The translations under genes and the position numbers were made by a program. A model generated the notes under the pieces. The model did no database searches. It was not told the DNA's origin and was given only the letters and a program-made list of their open reading frames with translations. Below, piece by piece: positions 1 through 7,499 of a DNA stretch of 64,000 nucleotides. How positions within the stretch are numbered: the stretch's first letter is position 1; each line of letters starts with the position of its first letter. Source of the stretch: Novosphingobium lentum NBRC 107847 (GTDB taxonomy: Bacteria > Pseudomonadota > Alphaproteobacteria > Sphingomonadales > Sphingomonadaceae); assembly GCF_001590965.1 (NCBI RefSeq), contig NZ_BCTW01000022.1, positions 1 through 64,000 of the forward strand. Reading direction: 5' to 3'.

Positions 1-2226
1 ACGGTAGGTCGCAACGCTAGCGTGACGGCAGGCGCGGGCGCGTTGGCAGTGACGGGCACGTTCGCCTCGACCGGCGCGACGCAGGCCACGGCTTCCTCGA
101 TCACCGGCGGTACGTTCAACACTGGCAGCAGCCTCACGCTGACCAGCCCCGGCGCGATCGAGCTCGCCGGTGCGACCAGCGGTACGACGCTGACCATCGA
201 CGGATCGACCATCGAAGCGACCACGCTGGGAGCGGGCACCGACCTGTCGATCACCAGCACCGGCGCGACCACGCTCGGCACGGCCACGGCGAGTGGCAAG
301 CTGCGCGTCGATGCGGCGGTGTTCGATTACGGCACGCTTGCCGCAGGGGGCGACATCGGCATCGCCGCCAATTCGGTTGCCGGCGGGGATGTGACCTCGA
401 CCGGCGGCGGGCTGGCCATCACCACCCCCGGCGCGGCGAGCCTGGGCCAGGTCAAGACCGCAGCCGACGTCACCGTCAACGCCGCCTCGCTGGCCTTTGC
501 CGGGCTGAACGCGGGCGGGTCGGCGACGCTGACCGTGGGCTCGCTGGCGGGCGATGCGATCACCGCCGGGCAGGACATCACCGTGCGCAGCGGGACGCAA
601 CTGTCGTTCACCACGCTCACGGCCGGGCGCAACGTGCTGCTCGTGGCGAGCAGCGGCGGCGTGGCGGTGCTGGGCAATCTGGTTGCAGGCGGGGCCGTGT
701 CCGCGTCGGGCGATGCGGTGCTGCTCAACGCCACCGGGCCGCTCAACGTGGCGACGGTCGTGGCGGACAATGGCGATATCGATATCGTCGCGGGCGGGGC
801 CTTGCGCGTTAATCGTGGCGAATCGGTCGGCGACATCAACCTGACCTCGAAGCAATCGACCGTCAGCGTCGGCTTCCTCGCGGCGGGGTACAAACCGCAG
901 ACGACGCTGGGCAACACCACCTTGGCCACCAGCATCGGCAAGCCGGGGCCGGGCAACATCGCGTTGTCGGCGGCCAGCGGCATCCTGGCCGATGGCATGG
1001 TCGATGCCGCTGCCGGGCTGACCGCGACGACCGGCGGCGCGATCGACATCCGTGCGCTGGCGACGGCCAAGACCATCGCCTTCACCTCGGCCGACCTCGC
1101 GATCGGCGCGACCGGGCAAGTCGGTCAGGGCAGCCGCACCACCGCCATCGCGCTGACCGACAACGGCAGCGGCGGCACCGTGCTGGGCGACGGGTTCGAC
1201 AGCAACGGCGGCTACATCGTCAACAACGCCGAGTTCGCGCGGATCCGCTCGGGCGGCAACCTGACCATCGATGCGGGCACTGCATCCACCCAGCAGACCG
1301 GCGGCACGGCGCGGCTGACCATCGGCACGCTGGCGGCGAACGCGGCGGCGGGTACGGCCGAGGGCAATGTCGGCGCGGACGGCACGTTGCGGCTGGTTTC
1401 GGGCAACGATGCGGCCATCCTGGGCGCCGCCACCTTCGGCAACGCCGCCAGCAACACGCTGGCGCTGACCGCCAACGGCAACGTGATGCTCGATGCGACG
1501 CGCGGGTCGCTGCGGTTGATCGAGGCCACCGGGCGCGGCGGGCAACTGTCGCTTTCCGCACAACGCGTGTTTGCCGGAACCACGCAGGCGCAGACCGACA
1601 CGCTCGCCGCCGCAGACCTTGGCGCGGTGACCACCCGGCTCGGCATGAACGACACGATCGCGCCGGGGGCGACCTTGCTCGAGGCGGGGACGCTGCAGGT
1701 TACCGTGGCGAACGGGTTCTTCGTGCAGAACACCGCCGCCACGACCGCGTTCGACGATCGTCGCGGGCTGGTGGCGGACACGCTGACGATCACGGCGCGC
1801 GGCACGACCCCGATCGATATCGTCATCAACGACATCGTCGGCGGGCAGACCGGCAAAGCGGCGATCCCGCTCACGCAGATCGCCGGCGCGGCGAACAGCC
1901 TGTCGACGATCAATGGCTGCATCATTGCGCAGACCGCATCGTGCGGCGCGGTCGAAACCGGGGGCGACGGCACGATTCAGGAAATCATCAACGGAGCGAT
2001 CGATTCGCGCGGGATCGAACAGGGCGCGATCCAGTCGGTGGGTGACGGCTTTATCGAAACCCCGCTGATGGAGATCAACCAGATCGCCCCGGCGGGCTTC
2101 CAGCCGCTGATCGACGAGCCGGTCACCGGCACCGGCAACGACGATCTGCTGGGCGATGGCGGCAAGTGCCCGGCCGAAGACAAGGACTGTGCCGAAAAGA
2201 CCGCAGGCGCGCCGAAGGACAAGTGA
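1..2226 (+). CDS. Filamentous haemagglutinin-like secreted protein, C-terminal part
   Basis: The frame is open from the first base of the window, so this is the 3' part of a longer gene. More than 700 residues are a monotonous series of short Gly/Ala/Thr/Ser-rich strands alternating with Leu/Ile/Val (for example GALAVTG, GSLTLTSPG, GNLTIDAG), the pattern of a right-handed beta-helix in filamentous-haemagglutinin-type adhesins and autotransporter passengers. There are almost no cysteines until the last 100 residues. The tail (about residues 690-741) is acidic and lysine-rich and shows no beta-barrel translocator, so secretion by a two-partner (TpsA/TpsB) route is more likely than classical autotransport. 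That is inference, because the N-terminal TPS domain and any TpsB gene lie outside the window. cysS follows on the same strand after a short gap. A surface or secreted adhesin is the best guess; the ligand is unknown. Confidence 0.6.
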   Translation, partial: TVGRNASVTAGAGALAVTGTFASTGATQATASSITGGTFNTGSSLTLTSPGAIELAGATSGTTLTIDGSTIEATTLGAGTDLSITSTGATTLGTATASGKLRVDAAVFDYGTLAAGGDIGIAANSVAGGDVTSTGGGLAITTPGAASLGQVKTAADVTVNAASLAFAGLNAGGSATLTVGSLAGDAITAGQDITVRSGTQLSFTTLTAGRNVLLVASSGGVAVLGNLVAGGAVSASGDAVLLNATGPLNVATVVADNGDIDIVAGGALRVNRGESVGDINLTSKQSTVSVGFLAAGYKPQTTLGNTTLATSIGKPGPGNIALSAASGILADGMVDAAAGLTATTGGAIDIRALATAKTIAFTSADLAIGATGQVGQGSRTTAIALTDNGSGGTVLGDGFDSNGGYIVNNAEFARIRSGGNLTIDAGTASTQQTGGTARLTIGTLAANAAAGTAEGNVGADGTLRLVSGNDAAILGAATFGNAASNTLALTANGNVMLDATRGSLRLIEATGRGGQLSLSAQRVFAGTTQAQTDTLAAADLGAVTTRLGMNDTIAPGATLLEAGTLQVTVANGFFVQNTAATTAFDDRRGLVADTLTITARGTTPIDIVINDIVGGQTGKAAIPLTQIAGAANSLSTINGCIIAQTASCGAVETGGDGTIQEIINGAIDSRGIEQGAIQSVGDGFIETPLMEINQIAPAGFQPLIDEPVTGTGNDDLLGDGGKCPAEDKDCAEKTAGAPKDK

Positions 2227-2343
2227 TCGCGCGGCGCGGCGTTCGGCGCGACCGGACCTTGCGCTGCCCGGCGATGGACTTGACCGGGGCGGGCGAGGAC
2301 GGGCAAGGCACGCGCCATGCAGTCCGATCCCGCACGCCCCGCC

Positions 2344-3888
2344 ATGCCTGATACCCCGCTGAAGCTGTTCAACAGCCTGACGCGCAGCATCGAAACCTTC
2401 GTGCCGGTCCATGCCGGTGAGGCGCGGGTCTATTCGTGCGGGCCCACGGTCTACAACTACCCGCACATCGGCAACATGCGCGCTTATGTGTTTGCCGATG
2501 TGCTGGGCCGGGTGCTGAGCTATTCGGGCTACAAGCTAACCCACGTCATCAACATCACCGATGTCGGCCACCTGACCGACGATGCCGATGCGGGCGAGGA
2601 CAAGCTGGAAAAGGCGGCGAAATCCAGCGCGCAGTCGATCTGGGACATCGCCCGGCATTACACCGAGGCGTACTGGTCCGATATCAAGGCGCTGAATATC
2701 CGTGGCCCCATGCAGATGGGCGTGCAGGACGAAAGGAATTGGTCGATCGCTACCGATTATATTCCGCAGATGATCGCGTTTGCGACGTCGATTGCACCGG
2801 AGCATTGTTACGAGTTGCCGTCTGGGTTGTATTTCGATGTTTCGAGTGTGGCCGATTACGGCCGCCTCGCCAGGGCGCACACCGACGAAGGAGAGGGCCG
2901 CATCGACCCGGTCGATGGCAAGCGCAACGCCGCCGACTTCGCGATCTGGCGCAAGACGCCGGAAGGCGAGACGCGCCAGATGGAATGGGATTCCCCGTGG
3001 GGCCGGGGCGCGCCCGGCTGGCATCTGGAATGCTCGGTGATGTCGGGCGCGCTGCTCGGCTTTCCGTTCGACATCCACACCGGCGGCATCGACCACCGCG
3101 AAATCCACCACCCCAACGAGATTGCGCAGAACCAGGCGCATTGCTGCACCAACGGACTCGACGTCGCGGCCAACAGCGGCGCGCGCATCTGGATGCACAA
3201 CAACTTCCTGGTCGAACGGTCGGGCAAGATGAGCAAGTCGAGCGGCGAGTTCCTGCGGCTGCAACTGCTGATCGACCGGGGCTACCACCCGCTCGCCTAC
3301 CGAATGATGTGCCTGCAGGCGCATTACCGCAGCGAGCTGGAGTTTTCATGGGAAGGTCTGGGCGCGGCGCTGACGCGGTTGAAGCGGATGGTGATGGGGG
3401 TGGAGACCCTCAAAGCCCGTCATGCTGAACTTGTTTCAGCATCCATCGCGCCTCCCACTTCGGCCGTGCGTGGGGAGGAATGGACCCTGAAACAAGTTCA
3501 GGGTGACGTCGGGGAAAAGTTGGCTCAGTTCGTTCAGCGCTTCGAAGCCGCAATTTCGGACGACCTCAACACTGCTGTGGCATTGACCGTGCTGGAAGAA
3601 GTCGTCGCGCTGAAGAAGGTCGATGCCGGCGAAAAGCTTGCGGCAATCGCGGCGATGGACGCGGTGATGGGCTTTGGACTGCTAAATTTGGATCGCAAGG
3701 ACTTACGAATTAGACCAAAGGATGCAGAACTTACAGGAGAGCATGTCGACGCATCCATTGCGTTTCGGAAGGAACTGCGGGCACAGCAAAACTTTCCAGC
3801 ACTAGACCGCCTGCGCGACGAGCTCGCCGCCAAGGGTGTGGAGGTCATGGACGGCGATCCGCTGGGCTGGGACTGGAAGCTGGGGTGA
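2344..3888 (+). CDS. cysS: Cysteinyl-tRNA synthetase with an in-frame repeat insertion
   Basis: Class I aminoacyl-tRNA synthetase charging tRNA-Cys with cysteine and ATP in the cytoplasm. The HIGH signature is PHIG at residues 40-43 after the zinc-site Cys of YSCGPTVYN. The other zinc ligands fall in WHLECSVMSG and the HHPNE segment. KMSKS begins near residue 295. The start chosen (ATG 2344, MPDTPLKLFNS) gives a family-like N terminus; an in-frame ATG at 2317 adds nine residues and cannot be excluded. At about 514 residues it is longer than usual, largely because residues about 358-389 (reading HAELVSAS...TLKQVQGD) are the translation of a palindromic intergenic-type repeat inserted without breaking the frame, just after the catalytic core and before the C-terminal helical domain. 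Everything on both sides of the insert looks intact, so the enzyme is probably functional. Confidence 0.95.
   Translation: MPDTPLKLFNSLTRSIETFVPVHAGEARVYSCGPTVYNYPHIGNMRAYVFADVLGRVLSYSGYKLTHVINITDVGHLTDDADAGEDKLEKAAKSSAQSIWDIARHYTEAYWSDIKALNIRGPMQMGVQDERNWSIATDYIPQMIAFATSIAPEHCYELPSGLYFDVSSVADYGRLARAHTDEGEGRIDPVDGKRNAADFAIWRKTPEGETRQMEWDSPWGRGAPGWHLECSVMSGALLGFPFDIHTGGIDHREIHHPNEIAQNQAHCCTNGLDVAANSGARIWMHNNFLVERSGKMSKSSGEFLRLQLLIDRGYHPLAYRMMCLQAHYRSELEFSWEGLGAALTRLKRMVMGVETLKARHAELVSASIAPPTSAVRGEEWTLKQVQGDVGEKLAQFVQRFEAAISDDLNTAVALTVLEEVVALKKVDAGEKLAAIAAMDAVMGFGLLNLDRKDLRIRPKDAELTGEHVDASIAFRKELRAQQNFPALDRLRDELAAKGVEVMDGDPLGWDWKLG
3416..3509 (+). repeat. Palindromic REP-like repeat inside cysS
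   Basis: Two arms about 25-28 bases long lie inverted to each other at 3418-3445 and 3481-3508. The left arm has core CTGAACTTGTTTCAG flanked by ATG/CAT. The right arm has core CTGAAACAAGTTCAG flanked by CC/GG. Each arm is itself nearly palindromic, and the flanking pairs differ between the arms in a compensating way (AT...AT versus CC...GG), so the hairpin is kept. The element is read in frame through cysS. Confidence 0.8.
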
Positions 3889-3894
3889 GGGCTG

Positions 3895-4029
3895 AATTGC
3901 CCCTCCACCACTCGCTGCGCGAGCGGTCCCCCGCCCCATCGCAAGTCGATGGGGAGGATCGGTTTGTGCCTTCCTCCCCATCGACGTGCGATGGGGAGGT
4001 GGCAGCCCGCAGGGCTGACGGAGGGGCCG
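3895..4029. repeat. Intergenic palindromic repeat, left of the DUF559 gene
   Basis: The element holds nested inverted repeats: CTCGCTGCGCGAG near 3911, then CCCCATCGCAAGTCGATGGGG, then CTCCCCATCGACGTGCGATGGGGAGG, ending in GGCAGCCCGCAGGGCTGACGGAGGGG. The same blocks recur, inverted and rearranged, at 4405-4530. The terminal GGAGGGG at 4020-4026 is the only purine-rich stretch ahead of the ATG at 4031 and probably serves as its Shine-Dalgarno. Confidence 0.75.
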
Positions 4030-4030
4030 G

Positions 4031-4543
4031 ATGATCCGTCCCGCCAAACCGGGAAAAACCGTCCGACGCGCGAAAGCGCTCCGCCGGGCGATGTCGCTGC
4101 CCGAAGTCCTGCTGTGGCGCGAATTGCGCGCCGCACCCGACGGGTTGCGGTTTCGCAAGCAGCACCCCGCAGGCGATTATATCATCGATTTCTTCTGCGC
4201 GCGCGCCAACCTGGCCATCGAGATCGACGGCTTGGCGCACGACATGGGCGATCGGCCGTTGCGCGATTCGGCGCGTGACGCGTGGCTTGGCGAACGGCGG
4301 ATCGAGACGGTTCGGTTTGCGGCTGCGGACGTCTTGCGTGACCCGAATGCTGCGGCGACAGCGGTTCTGGCATTGGCGAAGCGCAGGCTGGAGGAGTTTG
4401 GAAAGGCCCCTCCGTCAGCGCTTCGCGCTGCCACCTCCCCATCGCAAGTCGATGGGGAGAAACACGCAACCGCATCCTCTGCATCGACCTGCGATGGGGG
4501 TGGCAGCGCAAGCGCTTACGGAGGGGCAGGAACCACATCATGA
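4031..4543 (+). CDS. DUF559 endonuclease-domain protein
   Basis: A small protein of the DUF559 family, which is related to very-short-patch-repair (Vsr) type endonucleases. No biochemical role is established for most members. The core (about residues 15-125) carries the family landmarks: LPEVLLWRELR near the N terminus, then GLRFRKQHPAGDYIIDFFC and LAIEIDGLAHD, whose Asp and Glu residues form the PD-(D/E)XK-like site, then a segment reading R-x-E-T-V-R-F. From about residue 125 the sequence becomes low-complexity (PPSALRAATSPSQVDGE onward). It is the translation of the repeat at 4405-4530, so the natural protein probably ended earlier and the stop was displaced by repeat insertion. Repeats lie on both sides, and the left one supplies the ribosome-binding site. 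Its stop overlaps the next ATG by four bases (ATGA). Confidence 0.8.
   Translation: MIRPAKPGKTVRRAKALRRAMSLPEVLLWRELRAAPDGLRFRKQHPAGDYIIDFFCARANLAIEIDGLAHDMGDRPLRDSARDAWLGERRIETVRFAAADVLRDPNAAATAVLALAKRRLEEFGKAPPSALRAATSPSQVDGEKHATASSASTCDGGGSASAYGGAGTTS
4405..4530. repeat. Intergenic palindromic repeat overlapping the 3' end of the DUF559 gene
   Basis: It begins GGCCCCTCCGTCAGCGCTTC, continues with CCACCTCCCCATCGC and AAGTCGATGGGGAG, and closes with TGCGATGGGGGTGGCAGCGC and TTACGGAGGGGC. Its first half is the inverted counterpart of the right half of the element at 3895-4029. It encodes the last 40 or so residues of the DUF559 protein. Its terminal GGAGGGG (4520-4526) lies 13 bases before the ATG of the dehydrogenase gene at 4540. 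Confidence 0.75.
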
Positions 4544-5484
4544 CCAGAACCATCGCCGTGATGTCCGCGCTCATCCGCCCGCTGATCGAGCCGCGCCTGC
4601 CCGACTGGGTCGAGGCGCGGTACTTTGCCAACAAGGCCGAGGCGCTGGAGCTGGCTCCCGAGGCCGAGATCGGCTGGTTCGACATGTACGACCAGGCCAA
4701 CATGCTGCCGGTGATCCACGCCGCCACACGGCTGAAGTGGCTCAATTCGATCTTCGCAGGTGTCGATGGCCTGCCGCTCGATCTGCTGCGGGATCGCGGG
4801 GTGATGTTCACCAACGGCGCCGGCATCAACGCGATCACCATCGCCGAATACGTGGTCATGGGCATGCTTTCGATGGCCAAGGGCTATCGCGAGGTGGTGC
4901 GCGCGCAGGACCGGCATGAGTGGCTGGAACGCCCGCCGGGGCGCGCCGAGCTGGCGGGCAGCCGGGCGCTGCTGCTCGGTTATGGCGCGATCGGGCAGCG
5001 GATCGACCGGTTGCTGGCGGCGTTCGAGGTGGATGTCGTCAAAGTCCGGCGCGGGCCGGGGGAGGGCACGCTGACGCCCGACGCATGGCGCGCGCGACTC
5101 GGCGAATTCGACTGGGTGATCCTCGCGGTGCCGGCCACGCCCGCAACCGAACACATGATCGGCGCGGCGGAGCTGGCGGCGATGAAATCGTCCGCGATCA
5201 TCGTCAACATCGCGCGCGGTTCGGTGATCGACCAGGACGCGCTGGTCGAAGCGCTGCAGCATAAAACGATCGGCGGCGCGTTCCTCGACGTGACCACGCC
5301 CGAGCCGCTGCCGGCCGGTCACCCGTTGTGGAGCCTGCCCGATGCGCACGTCACGATGCACTTGTCTGGCCAGTCGCAGGACAAGATGTTCCAGCGCGGG
5401 GCCGACCGTTTCCTGGCGAATCTGGCGGCGTGGCGGCGGGGTGATCCGGTGGCGCCGCAAGTCGATCTGGCGCGCGGTTACTGA
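4540..5484 (+). CDS. D-isomer-specific 2-hydroxyacid dehydrogenase family protein
   Basis: Member of the family that reduces 2-keto acids to D-2-hydroxy acids (or the reverse) with NAD(P)H; the substrate cannot be told from sequence. The 314-residue protein has the expected two-domain layout. The Rossmann nucleotide-binding motif is GYGAIG at residues 147-152. The substrate-binding and catalytic Arg is in NIARGSVID (R226), the Glu in TTPEPLP (about 255) and the general-acid His in HVTMHLSGQ (about 274). The position after the glycine motif gives VVKVRR, where basic residues hint at a preference for NADP; this is inference. It is translationally coupled to the DUF559 gene through ATGA. A short inverted repeat follows the stop codon. 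Confidence 0.85.
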   Translation: MTRTIAVMSALIRPLIEPRLPDWVEARYFANKAEALELAPEAEIGWFDMYDQANMLPVIHAATRLKWLNSIFAGVDGLPLDLLRDRGVMFTNGAGINAITIAEYVVMGMLSMAKGYREVVRAQDRHEWLERPPGRAELAGSRALLLGYGAIGQRIDRLLAAFEVDVVKVRRGPGEGTLTPDAWRARLGEFDWVILAVPATPATEHMIGAAELAAMKSSAIIVNIARGSVIDQDALVEALQHKTIGGAFLDVTTPEPLPAGHPLWSLPDAHVTMHLSGQSQDKMFQRGADRFLANLAAWRRGDPVAPQVDLARGY

Positions 5485-5487
5485 ACC

Positions 5488-5510
5488 CGCGATTCATTCG
5501 CAAAATCGCG
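5488..5510 (+). terminator. Possible weak terminator after the 2-hydroxyacid dehydrogenase gene
   Basis: CGCGATT (5488-5494) and AATCGCG (5504-5510) form a seven-base perfect stem just after the stop codon at 5484. No T-run follows, so intrinsic termination is uncertain. Confidence 0.35.
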
Positions 5511-5668
5511 TTGCTGCAGGGGTGACTCGGCTTGCGCCATTTGTTACCCACTGCGGCCAACGGCGGGACCGGGGGCCAAAACTACAACGTCTCCCGCCTG
5601 GGGTCGCACCACCGCAATAGCAAAATGGAACGCCGCAGGGCCGCGCGTTCCGGCTACAGGAGTGTGCG

Positions 5669-7345
5669 ATGTCTGAAGTTCCCGGGTCCGCAGGTGCAGG
5701 CAAGAAGGCATCCGATCTGTTCATCGAATGCCTTGAGGATGAAGGCTGCGAATACATCTTCGGCGTGCCGGGCGAGGAAAACCTCGATTTCCTCGATTCG
5801 CTGTCGCGCTCCACCAAGATCAAGCTGATCCTGACGCGGCACGAACAGGGCGCGGGCTTCATGGCCGCCACGTATGGTCGCCACACCGGCAAGACCGGCG
5901 TGTGCATCGCCACATTGGGGCCGGGCGCGACCAACTTCGTCACGGCCGCCGCCTATGCCACGCTGGGCGGCATGCCGATGCTGATGATCACCGGCCAAAA
6001 GCCGATCAAGAAATCCAAGCAGGGCCGGTTCCAGATCCTCGACGTCGTCTCGATGATGGGGCCGATCACCAAGTACGCGCACCAGATGGCATCGTCGGAC
6101 AACATTCCCAGCCGCGTGCGCGAAGCCTATCGCCTCGCCGAAGAGGAAAAGCCGGGCGCCACGCACATCGAACTGCCCGAAGATATCGCCGACGAACACA
6201 CCGAATCAAAGCCGATCAAGCGCTCGATCGCGCGGCGCCCCTCGGCCGATGCCAAGGCGGTGGCGATGGCCGTCGACCAGATCCAGAAGGCCAAGGCCCC
6301 GGTGCTGGTGATCGGCGCGGGCGCGAACCGCAAGATGACCGGCAACATGCTGCGCGAATTCGTGGCCAAGACCGGCATTCCGTTCCTCACCACGCAGCTG
6401 GGCAAAGGCGTGATCGATGAGCGCCATCCCAAGTTCCTGGGCTGCGCCGCGCTGTCGGCGGGCGATTTCGTGCACCGCGCGGTCGAGGATGCGGACCTGA
6501 TCGTCAACATCGGCCACGACGTGATCGAAAAGCCGCCGTTCTTCATGCGCGAAGGCGGCACTCCGGTGATCCACATCTCGACCAAGACCGCCGAAGTCGA
6601 TCCGGTCTACTTCCCCGAACTGGAAGTGATCGGTGATATCGCCAACGCGATCTGGCAGATGAAGGAAGCGATTACGCCCAATCCGGCGTGGGATTTCAAT
6701 CACATGCTGTCGTACCGCCAGGCCGAGGTCGACCACACCACGCCGCTGGCCGCCGACGCGCGCTTCCCGATCTTCCCGCCGCATCTGGTGCAGTCGATCC
6801 GCGATGCGCTGCCCGACGATGCGATCATCTGCCTCGACAACGGCGTCTACAAGATCTGGTTCGCGCGCGGCTATACCGCCTACCATCCCAACACCGTGCT
6901 GCTCGACAATGCGCTGGCGACGATGGGCGCGGGCCTGCCGTCCGCGATGATGAGCTCGATGCTGTATCCCGAGCGCAAGGTCATGGCGATCTGCGGCGAC
7001 GGCGGGTTCATGATGAACAGCCAGGAGATGGAAACCGCGGTGCGCCTCGGGCTCAACCTCACCGTGCTGATCCTCAACGACAGCTCGTACGGCATGATCC
7101 GCTGGAAGCAGGCCAACATGGGCTTCGAGGACTGGGGCCTGACCTATGGCAACCCCGATTTCGTCAAGTACGCCGAATCCTATGGCGCCAGCGGACACCG
7201 GGTGGAAAGCGCCGCGCACCTCAAGGAACTGCTCGCGCATTGCCGCGACACGCCCGGCGTCCACCTGATCGACTGCCCGGTCGATTATTCGGAGAACGAC
7301 CAGATCCTGAACATCGACATCAAGGCGCTGTCGAAGGCGTTGTAA
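5669..7345 (+). CDS. Acetolactate synthase large-subunit-family ThDP enzyme
   Basis: Thiamine-diphosphate enzyme of the acetohydroxyacid synthase/AlsS family, which condenses pyruvate to acetolactate. It is closer in feel to stand-alone catabolic-type enzymes than to IlvB, because no IlvN-like regulatory subunit lies nearby. The N-terminal PYR domain has the ThDP-activating Glu in RHEQGAGF (E59) and GPGATN. The central domain follows at about 195-330. The C-terminal PP domain has the cofactor motif GDGGFMMN starting at residue 443 and NDSSYG about 25 residues later. The start is fixed by AGGAG at 5658-5662. An inverted repeat GGAACGC/GCGTTCC (5627-5651) lies just upstream and could be an operator. 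An aldehyde dehydrogenase gene follows on the same strand, beyond a repeat element. A different carboligase or decarboxylase specificity is possible. Confidence 0.85.
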   Translation: MSEVPGSAGAGKKASDLFIECLEDEGCEYIFGVPGEENLDFLDSLSRSTKIKLILTRHEQGAGFMAATYGRHTGKTGVCIATLGPGATNFVTAAAYATLGGMPMLMITGQKPIKKSKQGRFQILDVVSMMGPITKYAHQMASSDNIPSRVREAYRLAEEEKPGATHIELPEDIADEHTESKPIKRSIARRPSADAKAVAMAVDQIQKAKAPVLVIGAGANRKMTGNMLREFVAKTGIPFLTTQLGKGVIDERHPKFLGCAALSAGDFVHRAVEDADLIVNIGHDVIEKPPFFMREGGTPVIHISTKTAEVDPVYFPELEVIGDIANAIWQMKEAITPNPAWDFNHMLSYRQAEVDHTTPLAADARFPIFPPHLVQSIRDALPDDAIICLDNGVYKIWFARGYTAYHPNTVLLDNALATMGAGLPSAMMSSMLYPERKVMAICGDGGFMMNSQEMETAVRLGLNLTVLILNDSSYGMIRWKQANMGFEDWGLTYGNPDFVKYAESYGASGHRVESAAHLKELLAHCRDTPGVHLIDCPVDYSENDQILNIDIKALSKAL

Positions 7346-7351
7346 GTTCGC

Positions 7352-7478
7352 GGGTCCTTCGAGATGCAGGTTCGCCCTTCGGCAAGCTCGGGGCGAACCT
7401 GCTCCTCAGGATGGGCGGAGAATGTATATTGCCGCTCATGGTGAGGAGGGACTGAGCCTGGCGAAGGCCCGTCTCGAA
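7352..7478. repeat. Palindromic intergenic repeat between the ThDP enzyme and aldehyde dehydrogenase genes
   Basis: It contains a perfect 12-base stem, GCAGGTTCGCCC (7366-7377) with GGGCGAACCTGC (7391-7402), and further blocks of the sphingomonad-type repeat (GGTCCTTCGAGA, CTTCGGCAAGCTCGGGG, CTCCTCAGGATGGGCGG, GGGACTGAGCCTGGCGAAGG). It probably forms a stable mRNA hairpin between the two genes and may act as a terminator or mRNA-stability element. Confidence 0.7.
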
Positions 7479-7499
7479 CCACGCGCCCCGGAGAGTCCA

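Noticed and set aside
4405..4543. The C terminus of the DUF559 protein as a functional domain
   Set aside because: It is the translation of a palindromic intergenic repeat that also occurs in non-coding DNA nearby.
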